A program made the translations under genes and the position numbers. 64,000 nucleotides of DNA from Erythrobacter sp. (GTDB lineage: Bacteria; Pseudomonadota; Alphaproteobacteria; Sphingomonadales; Sphingomonadaceae): the NCBI GenBank assembly GCA_024642565.1, contig JAHEAV010000001.1, positions 1 to 64,000 of the forward strand, read 5' to 3'. Each line of letters begins with the position of its first letter. Positions within the stretch are counted from its first letter, which is position 1. The notes below the pieces were generated by a model. The model was given only the letters and a program-made list of their open reading frames with translations. It had not been told where the DNA came from and ran no database searches. Shown piece after piece: positions 7,971 to 17,000 of this stretch.

Positions 7971-10130
7971 ATGAGCAGCGCGCCCATCCTGACTGACCAA
8001 GATGAAATGGCTGGTGCGGTGGAGGATGCCGCGCAGCGTTATTTCAATCGCGAACTGAGCTGGCTTGCCTTCAACGAACGGGTATTGGCCGAAGCCCGCA
8101 ATACAAGTTACCCTTTGCTCGAACGGCTTCGCTTTTTGTCCATTTCGGGTAGCAATCTTGATGAATTCATGATGATCCGTGTGGCCGGGCTCGTCGGGCA
8201 GGTCCAGCGCGGCATTGAACGCCGGGCAATTGATGGCCGTACTCCAACCCAGCAGCTTAGCGCTATTCGTGAAACAGTGCACAAGCTCAACCGGGTGCAG
8301 CAGGATAGCTGGCGCAGCTTGCAGGCAGGACTTGCGGATACCGGCATCCATATCGCCGATGAACGACGGATCAATGCGCGCGCATATGTTTGGCTGAAAA
8401 GCTACTTTCTCGAAGAAATTGCGCCGGTTATTACGCTGCAGGCACTGGACCCTGCACACCCGTTTCCGTTCATTGCCAACCGGGGGATAGGGGTACTTTT
8501 CAACCTGACACGCGAAAGCGACGATCATCAGGTGGTGGAGATGATCCTCATCCCCTCCGGCTTGCCCCGCTTTGTCAGGGTGCCAGGGGAAGAGGTCGTC
8601 TATATTTCGATGGAGCGGCTTATTTGCCGCTTTGCCGACCATTTATTTCCCGGATTTTCGATCCGGGGTGACGGCGCATTCCGTGTTCTTCGCGACAGCG
8701 ATATCGAAATCGAGGAAGAAGCGGAAGATTTGGTGCGCACGTTCCGTACAGCAATTCAGCGCAGGCGGCGCGGGCAGGTCATCCAGCTGGAACTGGAGGC
8801 GGACTTTGACCCGGATGCCGAACAATTGCTGCGGGAACAATTGGGAATTCAGGGCGCCACTATCATCAAAAGCGATGGGATGATCGGAATTGCCGGACTG
8901 GGCGATATTGTCGACGAAGACCGGCCTGATCTCAAGTTTGCGCATTACAACCCGCGCTATCCCGAACGCATTCTAGAACATGATGGGGACTGTTTTTCCG
9001 CAATCCGGGAAAAGGACATTATCATTCACCACCCATACGAAAGTTTCGAAGTGGTGGTGGATTTCGTACGGCAAGCCGCCGCCGATCCGGATGTGGTTGC
9101 AATCAAGCAGACACTATATCGTGCGGGCAATCAGTCGCCTGTAATTGCAGCCCTGATTGCCGCGGCGGAAGCGGGCAAATCCGTAACGGCGGTCGTGGAA
9201 TTGAAGGCTCGTTTCGAAGAGGAGCAGAATCTGCTTTGGGCCAGCAAGCTCGAGCGCGCCGGGGTGCAGGTGATCTACGGATTTGTCGATTGGAAGACCC
9301 ATGCAAAAGTATCCATGGTCGTCCGGCGTGAAGAGGCCGGATTTCGCACGTATTGCCACTTCGGTACGGGCAATTATCACCCGGTGACAGCCAAGATCTA
9401 CACCGACCTCAGCTTTTTTACTGCCGATCCGAAGTTGACCCGTGATGCGGCCAAACTGTTCAATTTCGTAACAGGTTATATCGAACCGCGCGAAATGGAA
9501 GGTCTGGCCATTTCACCCATCAACCTGCGGCAAACGCTCTATGATCATATCGACCGCGAGATCGAGAACGCCAGAGATGGGCGCCCCGCAGCGATCTGGG
9601 CCAAACTCAATTCGCTGACCGATAAGGGAATGATTGACCGGCTCTATGCGGCCAGTCAGGCAGGCGTTGAAATCCAGCTGGTTGTCCGCGGGATATGCTG
9701 CCTCAGGGCGGGGATTGAATCGCTGTCAGAAAACATTCGGGTCAAATCGATAATCGGTAGATTCCTGGAGCACAGCCGAATTTGGGCCTTTGCCAACGGT
9801 TACAACATGCCAGGCGGCCGAGCCAAGCTGTTCATTTCGTCAGCCGATGCCATGTCCCGCAACCTTGATCGCCGGGTCGAAACTCTTGTCCCGATACGCA
9901 ATCACACGGTGCATGACCAGGTTCTGAAGCAGGTACTTCTGGCTAATCTCCTTGATACCGACCAAAGCTGGGAGCTTGAAGCCGATGGGAGCTACGCACG
10001 CATGGATTCGGGCGAGAAGCCGTTCAATTGCCATCGTTACTTTATGACCAATTCTTCGCTATCGGGTCGCGGTGGGGCACTCGAAGCTGGCGATGTACCA
10101 ACACTGGCCCTTCGCAAGGCAGCGATCTGA
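7971..10130 (+). CDS. ppk: Polyphosphate kinase 1
   Basis: 719 residues, typical for PPK1. It catalyses reversible transfer of the ATP gamma-phosphate to polyphosphate. The N-terminal signature FNRELSWLAFNERV is at about residue 25. The phosphorylated-type histidine is H463 in TYCHFGTGNYH, and the C-terminal phospholipase-D-like half carries VRGICCLRAG. The stop overlaps the ppx start (TGATG), so both polyphosphate enzymes are made from one message. Confidence 0.97.
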   Translation: MSSAPILTDQDEMAGAVEDAAQRYFNRELSWLAFNERVLAEARNTSYPLLERLRFLSISGSNLDEFMMIRVAGLVGQVQRGIERRAIDGRTPTQQLSAIRETVHKLNRVQQDSWRSLQAGLADTGIHIADERRINARAYVWLKSYFLEEIAPVITLQALDPAHPFPFIANRGIGVLFNLTRESDDHQVVEMILIPSGLPRFVRVPGEEVVYISMERLICRFADHLFPGFSIRGDGAFRVLRDSDIEIEEEAEDLVRTFRTAIQRRRRGQVIQLELEADFDPDAEQLLREQLGIQGATIIKSDGMIGIAGLGDIVDEDRPDLKFAHYNPRYPERILEHDGDCFSAIREKDIIIHHPYESFEVVVDFVRQAAADPDVVAIKQTLYRAGNQSPVIAALIAAAEAGKSVTAVVELKARFEEEQNLLWASKLERAGVQVIYGFVDWKTHAKVSMVVRREEAGFRTYCHFGTGNYHPVTAKIYTDLSFFTADPKLTRDAAKLFNFVTGYIEPREMEGLAISPINLRQTLYDHIDREIENARDGRPAAIWAKLNSLTDKGMIDRLYAASQAGVEIQLVVRGICCLRAGIESLSENIRVKSIIGRFLEHSRIWAFANGYNMPGGRAKLFISSADAMSRNLDRRVETLVPIRNHTVHDQVLKQVLLANLLDTDQSWELEADGSYARMDSGEKPFNCHRYFMTNSSLSGRGGALEAGDVPTLALRKAAI

Positions 10131-11689
10131 TGTCGTTGCGCGTCAGAAGTATTGATCGCGAAGGCAAGTTTTCCGGCAACAAGGCCGAGCGTGCGATTAT
10201 CGACATCGGCTCGAACACGGTTCGCATGGTCCTTTATGGCGGATCACCGCGTGCGCCAATTGTTTTGCTGAACGAAAAAGTTGTCGCCAAACTGGGCCGG
10301 GAGATTGGCGAGACTGGGCGTCTAGCCGAAGCAGCGATCGAGTTGGCGATGCGGGGACTGCGGCGATACAGCCTGATCCTCCAGGATCTGGGCATTGCTG
10401 ACATAGAGGTGGTTGCGACAGCCGCAGTTCGTGAGGCAGAAAACGGGCCAGAGTTTCTTGATCAGGTGCGCAATTTGGGGCTCGATCCCCGTCTGCTGTC
10501 GGGCGAGGAAGAAGCGCGCGTTAGTGCAATGGGAGTAATCGGGGCATTCCCTGGCGCATCGGGTGTCGTGGCGGATCTCGGCGGAGGCAGCCTGGAATTG
10601 GTCCGCATCGCAGACGGTGACTGCGCGGTTGGTAAGACACTGCCGCTGGGCACGCTAAGGCTTCCCGAATTAAGGGGTAACAAGCCGGGTGATTTAAAGA
10701 AGGCGGCTGCGCAGATCATCAAGGCGGCGGGTTGGGGCGGACCGATTGGCGGGCCGCTATATCTCGTTGGCGGCACCTGGCGCGCTATCGCGGCCTATGC
10801 CATGCAAACACAATCCTATGCGTTGAGCGACCCGCATGGCTTCGAATTGCGATCTGAAGCGGCGGTGAAGCTTGCTGCGGAAATATCGCAAAGTGCGCCT
10901 GAGGCGCTGCGCCAATGCCCACGCGTATCTTCCCAGCGCTCGCTGACCATGCCCGATGCGGCGGAGTTGCTGCAGGCCCTGTTGAAAAAACTGACGCCGG
11001 ATAGAATTGTCTTTTCATCCTGGGGCCTGCGCGAAGGCCTGATTTACGATCGTCTCGAACCCTATGCACGCAACCAGGACCCGCTCTTGGCGGGCCTCGC
11101 GGTATTTGCTGCGCATTGCGGCTGCCCGGTGACACTCGCTGCGCGGGTGGCGGGTTGGACCGTTGGCGCCCTGCCATCCCATCGGCCGGGTGCGGAACGA
11201 TTGCGCCTTGCCGCGACCATGCTCTCTCTAGCCTCAATGCAGACTGAGCCCAATTTGCGGATTGGGCAGGCCATTGACTGGGCGCTGCACAAGCGCTGGA
11301 TCGCACTGGATGCTCAGGGACGGGCGATGCTTGCCGCGGCGGTTTCTGCCAATGGCAATAGAAGCGAACTATCCAGGCAAGTAACGGATTTGTTATCTCC
11401 CGAATTGCTCGACGATGCGATTTCTTGGGGGCTCGCGATTCGGTTGTGCCGCCGTCTAGGGGCCTTGTCTCGCCGATCCTTCCAAACAACCAAGGTTGAT
11501 ATCGTCGGCAGCAGATTGGTGCTGACCCTTGGCGAAAGCCATGCAGACCTGTTCGGCATCCCAAACGAAAAGGATCTACGTTTGCTGGCTGACCGGCTCA
11601 AGCTGGAACCTGAGGTGATTGTGGTCAGCGACGCCATGATCATGGAGACGGCTGACTATGGAATAGATGGTCTGCTGCGGGTTTCCTGA
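10130..11689 (+). CDS. ppx: Exopolyphosphatase / Ppx-GppA phosphatase
   Basis: 519 residues from the ATG that overlaps the ppk stop; this start gives the usual short lead before DIGSNT (25-30). DLGGGSLEL (149-157) is the phosphate-binding loop of the ASKHA-fold Ppx/GppA family. About 200 extra residues at the C-terminus match the HD-like region of longer family members. The enzyme degrades polyphosphate or pppGpp; pairing with ppk favours polyphosphate. It converges directly on the next gene, with stop codons abutting and no terminator visible. Confidence 0.92.
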   Translation: MSLRVRSIDREGKFSGNKAERAIIDIGSNTVRMVLYGGSPRAPIVLLNEKVVAKLGREIGETGRLAEAAIELAMRGLRRYSLILQDLGIADIEVVATAAVREAENGPEFLDQVRNLGLDPRLLSGEEEARVSAMGVIGAFPGASGVVADLGGGSLELVRIADGDCAVGKTLPLGTLRLPELRGNKPGDLKKAAAQIIKAAGWGGPIGGPLYLVGGTWRAIAAYAMQTQSYALSDPHGFELRSEAAVKLAAEISQSAPEALRQCPRVSSQRSLTMPDAAELLQALLKKLTPDRIVFSSWGLREGLIYDRLEPYARNQDPLLAGLAVFAAHCGCPVTLAARVAGWTVGALPSHRPGAERLRLAATMLSLASMQTEPNLRIGQAIDWALHKRWIALDAQGRAMLAAAVSANGNRSELSRQVTDLLSPELLDDAISWGLAIRLCRRLGALSRRSFQTTKVDIVGSRLVLTLGESHADLFGIPNEKDLRLLADRLKLEPEVIVVSDAMIMETADYGIDGLLRVS

Positions 11690-12448
11690 TCAGCCGCCAG
11701 TATGCGCGAAAGGGGAGAAATCCGTATCTCTATCGAATATTTCGACATTTTCGCGCCGCTTGAGCCAGCCGACTACAAGATAGGTCGCTGGCGTCAGGAG
11801 CGCTTCCCACCCCGTTTTGATCAGCCATTGCGAGATCACGACCTGCACCAGCATTTCCGTTGGCCATCCTGTGAGGCCATAGAAAGCCAGTGGATAAAAG
11901 ATCAGGCTGTCGAGTCCCTGGCCGACAACGGTTGAACCAATTGTTCGGGTCCACAGCATCTTGCCCTGAGTCCAGATCTTCATCTTTGCCAAGACATAGG
12001 AATTGGCAAATTCGCCAATCCAGAAAGCGGTCATAGACGCGAGCACAATTCGCCAACTATTGCCGAAGACGTTTTCATAATCCTCTTGGAAGGGCCACCC
12101 TTCCGCGGGTGGCAGCTTAACGACAACCCAAGCCATAAACGCCATAAAGGCCAGCGCGGCAAAGCCGACCCAGATGACCCGCCGCGCGCGGGCATAGCCA
12201 TAAACTTCTGTCAGCACGTCCCCGATGATATAGCTTATCGGAAAGAACAACACGCCGGCACCGAACGACCATTCACCAATCCATGGCAGATCGACGAATG
12301 ATCGTTTACTGGCACCGATGATGTTTGACAGCAGCAGTATGGTGACAAAAGCTGCCATGATCAGGTCGAAATAGCGGAATCGCGGGATCGATCCGGTGCG
12401 CGAGTCGGTGTTGTTCATGGCCACGGTGCCTATCCGCATTTGCTCCAT
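11690..12448 (-). CDS. yhhQ: Queuosine precursor transporter, YhhQ/VUT family
   Basis: 252 residues, about six hydrophobic segments. Family signatures include LLLSNIIGASK near residue 40 and ISYIIGDVLTEVYGY near residue 75, and a second half with FWIGEFANSY and IGSTVVGQGLDSLIF. The family imports queuosine precursors (preQ0/preQ1 or queuine) for tRNA modification. ATG at 12448 is taken as the start; an alternative ATG at 12418 would remove ten residues and neither has a strong ribosome site. No riboswitch is recognisable in the short upstream stretch. Confidence 0.9.
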   Translation of the reverse strand: MEQMRIGTVAMNNTDSRTGSIPRFRYFDLIMAAFVTILLLSNIIGASKRSFVDLPWIGEWSFGAGVLFFPISYIIGDVLTEVYGYARARRVIWVGFAALAFMAFMAWVVVKLPPAEGWPFQEDYENVFGNSWRIVLASMTAFWIGEFANSYVLAKMKIWTQGKMLWTRTIGSTVVGQGLDSLIFYPLAFYGLTGWPTEMLVQVVISQWLIKTGWEALLTPATYLVVGWLKRRENVEIFDRDTDFSPFAHTGG

Positions 12449-12478
12449 TCGAAAAGCACGCTATGGGCTGGTCCGCAC

Positions 12479-12555
12479 GCGCCCGTAGCTCATCTGGATA
12501 GAGCGCGAGACTTCTAATCTTGAGGTAGCAGGTTCGAGTCCTGCCGGGCGCACCA
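12479..12555 (+). tRNA. tRNA-Arg(TCT)
   Basis: 77 bases fold as a complete cloverleaf. The acceptor stem GCGCCCG pairs with CGGGCGC, the anticodon stem CGAGA pairs with TCTTG around loop CTTCTAA, and the T-loop is GGTTCGAGTCC. Anticodon TCT is at 12513-12515. The CCA end is encoded (12553-12555). It lies between the starts of yhhQ and the 3' end of the Nudix gene, on the opposite strand to both. Confidence 0.97.
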
Positions 12556-13341
12556 TTACCCCCGGATGACGCTCTCCCAGGGCTCTCCGGTTACGGGATA
12601 TCCCGCATCGTCGGGAATGCAGAGCCACCGTTCGCCATTTCGCTGGGCCAGATGCGGGGTAATGGTCTTTGCCGGATAGGTTGCACAATCACGGACAGCA
12701 TCGGAAAAGTCGGAAAATTGGGCAAGGCGTTCGAGGTTGCGCCGGGTCGGGAAGATAATACTGAGATCACCGCGCTCCGCGGCGTCGAGCGCGCCTTGCG
12801 CAGTAATCCAGTAAAGCTTGGTGTTTTCAGTTTGGTCCACCGTAATATCGACCGCGCCCGTTCCAAGGTTAGCCAGATAGAAGCGGGTATCGAATATTCG
12901 GGTTAGCTTCTCGTTCTTGGGGAACCAGCGAGCGAAGGGCAGCACCGCATCCAGATCGAGCCGCCAGTCCATTGCGGCAAGGACAGGTGCCAGGTCTTCT
13001 CGGGCAAGCAGCATAGCGCGCGCAGCTATCGCCCGATCGGCATCCACGAAACCGGATACTCCAATGGCCAGGCCGGTTTCCTCCAGCGTTTCCCGGATCG
13101 CAGCGATCCGGTGGGCCGCTTCGTCATTGGGCAGAGAGCCGCCAAGGTCCTGCGCGAGGGCATAATCGGCTGGATCGACCCGTCCGCCCGGAAACACCGC
13201 GGCCCCGCCAGCAAAGGACATTGACCGCGCCCGCGTGACCATAAGCAATTCTGGCGGACCGCCTGTGCGACTGTTCCGGAAGATAACCAGCGTGGCCGCG
13301 GGAATCTCTTGCTGACTGGTGGATTCTTCTGGGTTTGTCAT
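12556..13341 (-). CDS. Nudix hydrolase, NUDT19-like group
   Basis: 261 residues from the ATG at 13341; a longer reading frame can only start at TTG (13377), so ATG is preferred. The Nudix core RETLEETGL lies at 83-91, preceded by SFAGGAAVFPGGRVDP (42-57), the arrangement of the longer NUDT7/NUDT19-like hydrolases acting on nucleoside diphosphate derivatives such as CoA. The glycine-rich part of the box is interrupted compared with MutT. The substrate cannot be told. The stop lies immediately next to the tRNA-Arg CCA end. Confidence 0.85.
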   Translation of the reverse strand: MTNPEESTSQQEIPAATLVIFRNSRTGGPPELLMVTRARSMSFAGGAAVFPGGRVDPADYALAQDLGGSLPNDEAAHRIAAIRETLEETGLAIGVSGFVDADRAIAARAMLLAREDLAPVLAAMDWRLDLDAVLPFARWFPKNEKLTRIFDTRFYLANLGTGAVDITVDQTENTKLYWITAQGALDAAERGDLSIIFPTRRNLERLAQFSDFSDAVRDCATYPAKTITPHLAQRNGERWLCIPDDAGYPVTGEPWESVIRG

Positions 13342-13662
13342 GGTGCTGTGTTTGAAGAAGCGAAGGGCCAATGCCAAGCCTCAATTCGATCAGCTATCGT
13401 GTCGGCAGACTTTACACATCAGCGCATGGCGATGTGATCTTAACCATCAGAATGCCTGATCTTCTGCCGTTCATCAGAATTGGCACGGCACGTGCATTGT
13501 AGAAACTATCCCGAATGATCTTCGATCGAGGCGGGACCAACCCTGGTCTCCCGGTCCCGCCTCCCCGAAGCTTCTCTCCAAAAATCCTTGATCCTTGGCT
13601 TGGGCTTCAAACACGCGCCAAGCGAGCCGAAAAAGCGGCGAGCTTCCCCGTTTTGGAATGGA
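13342..13662. other. Intergenic region with sigma-54-like element and strong hairpin
   Basis: 321 bases between the Nudix start and the grxD stop, with no convincing gene. On the plus strand TGGCACG-N4-GTGCA (13481-13496) resembles a sigma-54 promoter with one mismatch in the -12 box. About 30 bases downstream a perfect 11-bp inverted repeat (13528-13538 with 13553-13563) encloses a 14-base loop. A 73-residue frame at 13515-13736 has no homology I recognise and runs into grxD antisense; I do not count it as a gene. Confidence 0.6.
13481..13496 (+). promoter_or_regulatory. Possible sigma-54 promoter of an unannotated transcript
   Basis: TGGCACG, four bases, then GTGCA. The -24 box is perfect and the -12 box has GTGCA instead of TTGCA. 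No plus-strand protein gene follows before grxD, which is antisense, so if real it would drive a small RNA containing the hairpin at 13528-13563 or an antisense transcript of grxD. Confidence 0.3.
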
Positions 13663-14004
13663 TCAGCTCGCTGGGGAAACCTGCTTGTCAGCCAACAGTT
13701 GCTGTAATTCCCCAGCTTCAAACATTTCCATCATGATATCGCTGCCGCCAACAAATTCGCCCTTCACATAGAGCTGGGGTATGGTTGGCCAATCCGAGAA
13801 TGCCTTGATACCTTGGCGAACTTCCATGTCCTGGAGGACATCCACGCCTTCAAAGTTGACGCCGCAATGCTCAAGAATGGCGACTGCGCGGCTGGAAAAT
13901 CCGCATTGCGGGAAAAGCGGCGTGCCCTTCATGAAAAGAACGACGTCATTGCTGCCGACGATCCCGGAAATTCGCTCGTTGGTTTGGCCGTTAGTATCCG
14001 ACAT
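13663..14004 (-). CDS. grxD: Monothiol glutaredoxin, Grx4 type
   Basis: 113 residues with the CGFS active site at 34-37 ([10 protein letters not shown]), then the [16 protein letters not shown] segment that builds the glutathione and [2Fe-2S] site. CGFS glutaredoxins carry Fe-S clusters, usually as heterodimers with BolA proteins. A bolA gene lies 49 bases upstream in the same direction, and this is the textbook partner pair. Ribosome-site quality is ordinary. Confidence 0.95.
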   Translation of the reverse strand: MSDTNGQTNERISGIVGSNDVVLFMKGTPLFPQCGFSSRAVAILEHCGVNFEGVDVLQDMEVRQGIKAFSDWPTIPQLYVKGEFVGGSDIMMEMFEAGELQQLLADKQVSPAS

Positions 14005-14053
14005 GGTGCAGTCCTAGATTAATGATGGTGACCAGTTTGGCCGTTAATGCGTC

Positions 14054-14287
14054 TCAATTGGGGAGCGCAGTTGTCAGTTGCAAGGCGTGGAGTACGCCGC
14101 CCATCCGGCCACCAAGCGCTTCATAAACCAGCTTGTGCTGTTCTACGCGGCTTTTCCCGGCAAAACTGGCTGAGGTGACGCGCGCGGCCCAATGGTCGCC
14201 GTCCCCAGCCAGATCGGTCATTTCGACTTGCGCATCAGGGAGTGCCTGAAGGATCATTTCTTCGATTTCCGGACCGGACATGGGCAT
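14054..14287 (-). CDS. bolA: BolA family protein
   Basis: 77 residues from ATG 14287 (MPMSGPEIEEMIL); a start two codons later at 14281 is equally possible. The fold signature runs to QHKLVYEALGGRMGG, with the invariant His before the last helix, then VLHALQL. It partners with the downstream CGFS glutaredoxin in Fe-S cluster handling or iron signalling. It begins 5 bases after the stop of the DUF1476 gene, consistent with a DUF1476-bolA-grxD transcript. Confidence 0.9.
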   Translation of the reverse strand: MPMSGPEIEEMILQALPDAQVEMTDLAGDGDHWAARVTSASFAGKSRVEQHKLVYEALGGRMGGVLHALQLTTALPN

Positions 14288-14291
14288 CGGA

Positions 14292-14615
14292 TCAGGACTC
14301 GCCCATGAATTGGCGGCGGGCTTCGACCGATTTTTCTTCCAGCGCAGCGCGCACGGCGCCTTCGTCAATGTCGACACCGCTACTGGTCAGGTCACCAAGC
14401 AGCTTGCGGATCACATCCTCGTCACCCGCTTCTTCGAAATCGGCCTGAACCACGGCCTTCGCATAGGCTTCGGTTTCCTCTGCGGTCAGGCCCATCATTT
14501 CGGCTGCCCAATGGCCCAGAAGCCGGTTGCGCCGTGCGGCAACCTTGAAGGCGTTTTCTTCGTCAAACGCATATTTGGCTTCTTCTGCGCGTTCTCGGTC
14601 CTTGAAATCGGTCAT
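14292..14615 (-). CDS. DUF1476 protein, F1-ATPase inhibitor zeta-like
   Basis: 107 residues, almost entirely helical and charged, starting MTDFKDRERAEEAKYAFDEE. This is the DUF1476 family, known in Paracoccus as the zeta subunit that blocks ATP hydrolysis by the F1-ATPase. The N-terminal helix is the inhibitory part. It is confined to Alphaproteobacteria and helps place the organism. It lies 34 bases after the cytochrome c gene and 4 bases before bolA. Confidence 0.88.
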   Translation of the reverse strand: MTDFKDRERAEEAKYAFDEENAFKVAARRNRLLGHWAAEMMGLTAEETEAYAKAVVQADFEEAGDEDVIRKLLGDLTSSGVDIDEGAVRAALEEKSVEARRQFMGES

Positions 14616-14649
14616 CTTAGTTCCTTGAATTTAATCGAAACCCGGGCCC

Positions 14650-15132
14650 TCAATTGGACGTTCGGGGAAGTTGATACGCATCATGACACGCCACACAGGC
14701 CTGTTTAACCGCTTCGATCTGGATCGCCATGGCATCCCGGTCGTCCGCTTTTGCTGCGGCCAGCAAGGCATCGGTGGCGGTGATGAAATCGGCGGCCTTG
14801 GCCGAGAAGCCGGCACTATCGGACCAGATTTCGGATTTGGCGAGGGATGGCGCTGCATCGCGCGTATTTTCGGCAAAGAGCGACGGCAAGGCTGCGGCCC
14901 ACCGCGCGAGGCCTTGCGCGGCAAAGGACTGGGTTTTGGCCGGAGCGCCACGGTCGAACGCGCCGCGAATCCCGCCCAGCGTAACTGCGGCCATATTCAT
15001 GCCTGCTTGCCGCACTGCCACGACTTCGGCCGGATTGGGTGAAGCTGCATCGGGCAGCGATGCAGCCCCGACCTGCACGGACCAGCCGAAGGCCAACAAC
15101 CCTGCGACAAAAACAACTTGGGCCTGCTTCAT
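14650..15132 (-). CDS. Periplasmic cytochrome c, class II (c'/c-556 type)
   Basis: 160 residues. A signal peptide runs to about residue 24 and the single haem motif CVACH is at 146-150 near the C-terminus, the arrangement of class II four-helix-bundle cytochromes c' and c-556. Methionines at 45 and 47 on the first helix are candidate sixth ligands, as in c-556. The redox partner is unknown. It follows the quinone oxidoreductase gene by 24 bases on the same strand. Confidence 0.9.
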   Translation of the reverse strand: MKQAQVVFVAGLLAFGWSVQVGAASLPDAASPNPAEVVAVRQAGMNMAAVTLGGIRGAFDRGAPAKTQSFAAQGLARWAAALPSLFAENTRDAAPSLAKSEIWSDSAGFSAKAADFITATDALLAAAKADDRDAMAIQIEAVKQACVACHDAYQLPRTSN

Positions 15133-15156
15133 TGAATTTCCCCAATTGGACCGAGG

Positions 15157-16158
15157 TCAATCTGCCATAGTGACGACCAGCTTGCCGATCGCTCCGCGCT
15201 GTTCCAGCTTGGTAATTGCTTCGCCTGCGCGCTCAAGCGAATAAGTCTCGCTTACCAAAGGTGCAATTTTGCCTTCTTTCCACAGCCGGAACAGTTCGGC
15301 AATATTCTCCGCATTCTTCTGCGGTTCGCGCATGGTGAATGCACCCCAGAATACACCGCGAATATCGCAGCTTTTCAACAGGGTCAGATTGAGCGGCATC
15401 TTGGCAATTCCGGCAGGGAACCCGATCACCAGAAAGCGGCCTTCCCATGCAATTGCACGCAAGGCTGGCTCGGAATAATCGCCGCCAACAATATCGTAAA
15501 CGATATCAGCGCCATCAGGCCCGACTGCCGCTTTGAATGCATTGGCGAGTTCACGCGATGTTTCCTTGTCAAAGGGCGCACGCGGATAGATCACCACTTC
15601 GTCCGCGCCTGCCTTGCGACATGCCTCGGCCTTTTCCTCGCTGGAAACGGCCGCAACCACTCGCGCGCCATAGGCTTTGCCCAGTTCAACCGCAGACAAG
15701 CCGACCCCGCCCGCCGCGCCGAGGACCAGCATGGTATCGCCTGCCTTGATCTGGCCGCGATCTTTGAGACCGTGAATCGTCGTGCCATACGTCATCAACA
15801 ACGCCGATGCCGCGATCAGATCAATGCCTTCAGGTACGCGCAAAACCTTTGCTGCGGGTAACACGATTTTTTCGGTGAGACCGCCGAAGCCGGTGCCTGC
15901 AAGCACACGGTCACCCACCTTCCAGCCTTCGACTCCTTCGCCCAAGGATTCGATCGTTCCCGAAATTTCGCTGCCTGGGGCAAAGGGGCGGGGCGGTTTG
16001 ACCTGATATAGATCGCGGATGATCAGCGCATCGGGATAGTTGATCGCGCAAGCTGCAACCTTGATCAACACCTCACCTTTGCCGGGAACAGGATCGGGCA
16101 GTTCTTCCAACACCAGTGTTTCTGGACCACCGGTGGCTTTTGACAATAGCGCTCTCAT
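15157..16158 (-). CDS. NADPH:quinone oxidoreductase-like MDR protein
   Basis: 333 residues from ATG 16158, whose overlap with the leuD stop (ATGA) fixes the start. It is a zinc-independent medium-chain dehydrogenase/reductase: an N-terminal GroES-like domain with [12 protein letters not shown], then a Rossmann fold with [16 protein letters not shown] near residue 150. Typical members reduce quinones or enoyl compounds with NADPH. The specific substrate is not evident. It is translationally coupled to leuD. Confidence 0.88.
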   Translation of the reverse strand: MRALLSKATGGPETLVLEELPDPVPGKGEVLIKVAACAINYPDALIIRDLYQVKPPRPFAPGSEISGTIESLGEGVEGWKVGDRVLAGTGFGGLTEKIVLPAAKVLRVPEGIDLIAASALLMTYGTTIHGLKDRGQIKAGDTMLVLGAAGGVGLSAVELGKAYGARVVAAVSSEEKAEACRKAGADEVVIYPRAPFDKETSRELANAFKAAVGPDGADIVYDIVGGDYSEPALRAIAWEGRFLVIGFPAGIAKMPLNLTLLKSCDIRGVFWGAFTMREPQKNAENIAELFRLWKEGKIAPLVSETYSLERAGEAITKLEQRGAIGKLVVTMAD

Positions 16159-16757
16159 GCTGCGATCTCCGTTCCCTTGGCGAGCCATGGCATCTGTGCC
16201 GCCTGGCGCGTCTCATATGTTGTGATGGCCTTATCGCGTGCCAGCGTCAGCCCTACTTCGTCCAACCCCTGCAGCAGGCATTGCTTGCGGAAGGGATCGA
16301 TTTCAAATGTGAAGCGATCCTGAAAAGGGGATGTGACCGTTTGATGTTCAAGGTCTATCGTGATTTCATCGGAAAGCGCCACAACCAGCAACCGATCAAT
16401 CTGATCCTGCGGCAGAGCCACGGTCAGAACGCCGTTCTTGAAGGCGTTGCTGGCAAAGATATCGGAGAAGCTTGGCGCGATGACACAGGTGATCCCCAGA
16501 TCGAGCAAGGCCCAGGCAGCATGTTCGCGGCTGGAACCGCAACCGAAATTGTCGCCAGCGATCAGGATCGGTGCACCGGCATATTCGGGATCGTCGAATA
16601 CATTGCCCGGTTCGGCACGCACTGTTTGAAAGGCGCCTTGGCCCAATCCTTCACGGGTGATCGTCTTTAACCACTCGGCCGGGATGATCACATCGGTGTC
16701 AACATTCTTTGCGCCAAAAGGAATTGCGCGGCCTTCGATGGTGGAAACAGGATCCAT
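16155..16757 (-). CDS. leuD: 3-isopropylmalate dehydratase small subunit
   Basis: 200 residues. The swivelling-domain signature [20 protein letters not shown] is present, along with PAEWLKTI and GANKVD-type N-terminal features ([12 protein letters not shown]). With LeuC it isomerises 2-isopropylmalate to 3-isopropylmalate in leucine biosynthesis. Its ATG overlaps the stop of a 54-residue membrane peptide (TGATG), and its stop overlaps the start of the quinone oxidoreductase. It is separated from leuC by about 1.4 kb carrying two other genes. Confidence 0.97.
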   Translation of the reverse strand: MDPVSTIEGRAIPFGAKNVDTDVIIPAEWLKTITREGLGQGAFQTVRAEPGNVFDDPEYAGAPILIAGDNFGCGSSREHAAWALLDLGITCVIAPSFSDIFASNAFKNGVLTVALPQDQIDRLLVVALSDEITIDLEHQTVTSPFQDRFTFEIDPFRKQCLLQGLDEVGLTLARDKAITTYETRQAAQMPWLAKGTEIAA

Positions 16758-16921
16758 CAGTCGGTCTCAGGCGGATCAATGGGCAGTTCTGCAGATCCGG
16801 AGGTCTTCTTTTCTTTGCGCTTGGATGCATAGAGCAGCGCCGCAGCAATTGCGGCAGAGCCGATTGCAGCGCCGGCCATGGCAGCTTTGCCGCCTAACGA
16901 TTTCGGGATTTTCTTGGTCAT
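16757..16921 (-). CDS. Small membrane peptide, 54 residues
   Basis: 54 codons from ATG 16921: a basic N-terminus ([12 protein letters not shown]), an Ala/Gly-rich hydrophobic helix at about 13-31, a lysine-rich stretch (SKRKEKK) and an acidic tail ending PPETD. It is probably a single-pass inner-membrane protein. The stop TGA overlaps the leuD start (TGATG), which argues for coupled translation and for a real gene. The function is unknown; I know of no named family. Confidence 0.65.
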   Translation of the reverse strand: MTKKIPKSLGGKAAMAGAAIGSAAIAAALLYASKRKEKKTSGSAELPIDPPETD

Positions 16922-17000
16922 AATCTATTTATGCGTTCCGTTGCGGCCCGTATCAAGGTGCCGGTTGCCAGGATTGTAATCATTCGTGCCAATACGCCAG

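Noticed and set aside
13515-13736. 73-codon plus-strand frame after the sigma-54-like element
   Set aside because: Runs into grxD on the opposite strand and translates a hairpin and low-complexity sequence; the site is better read as a structured intergenic region.
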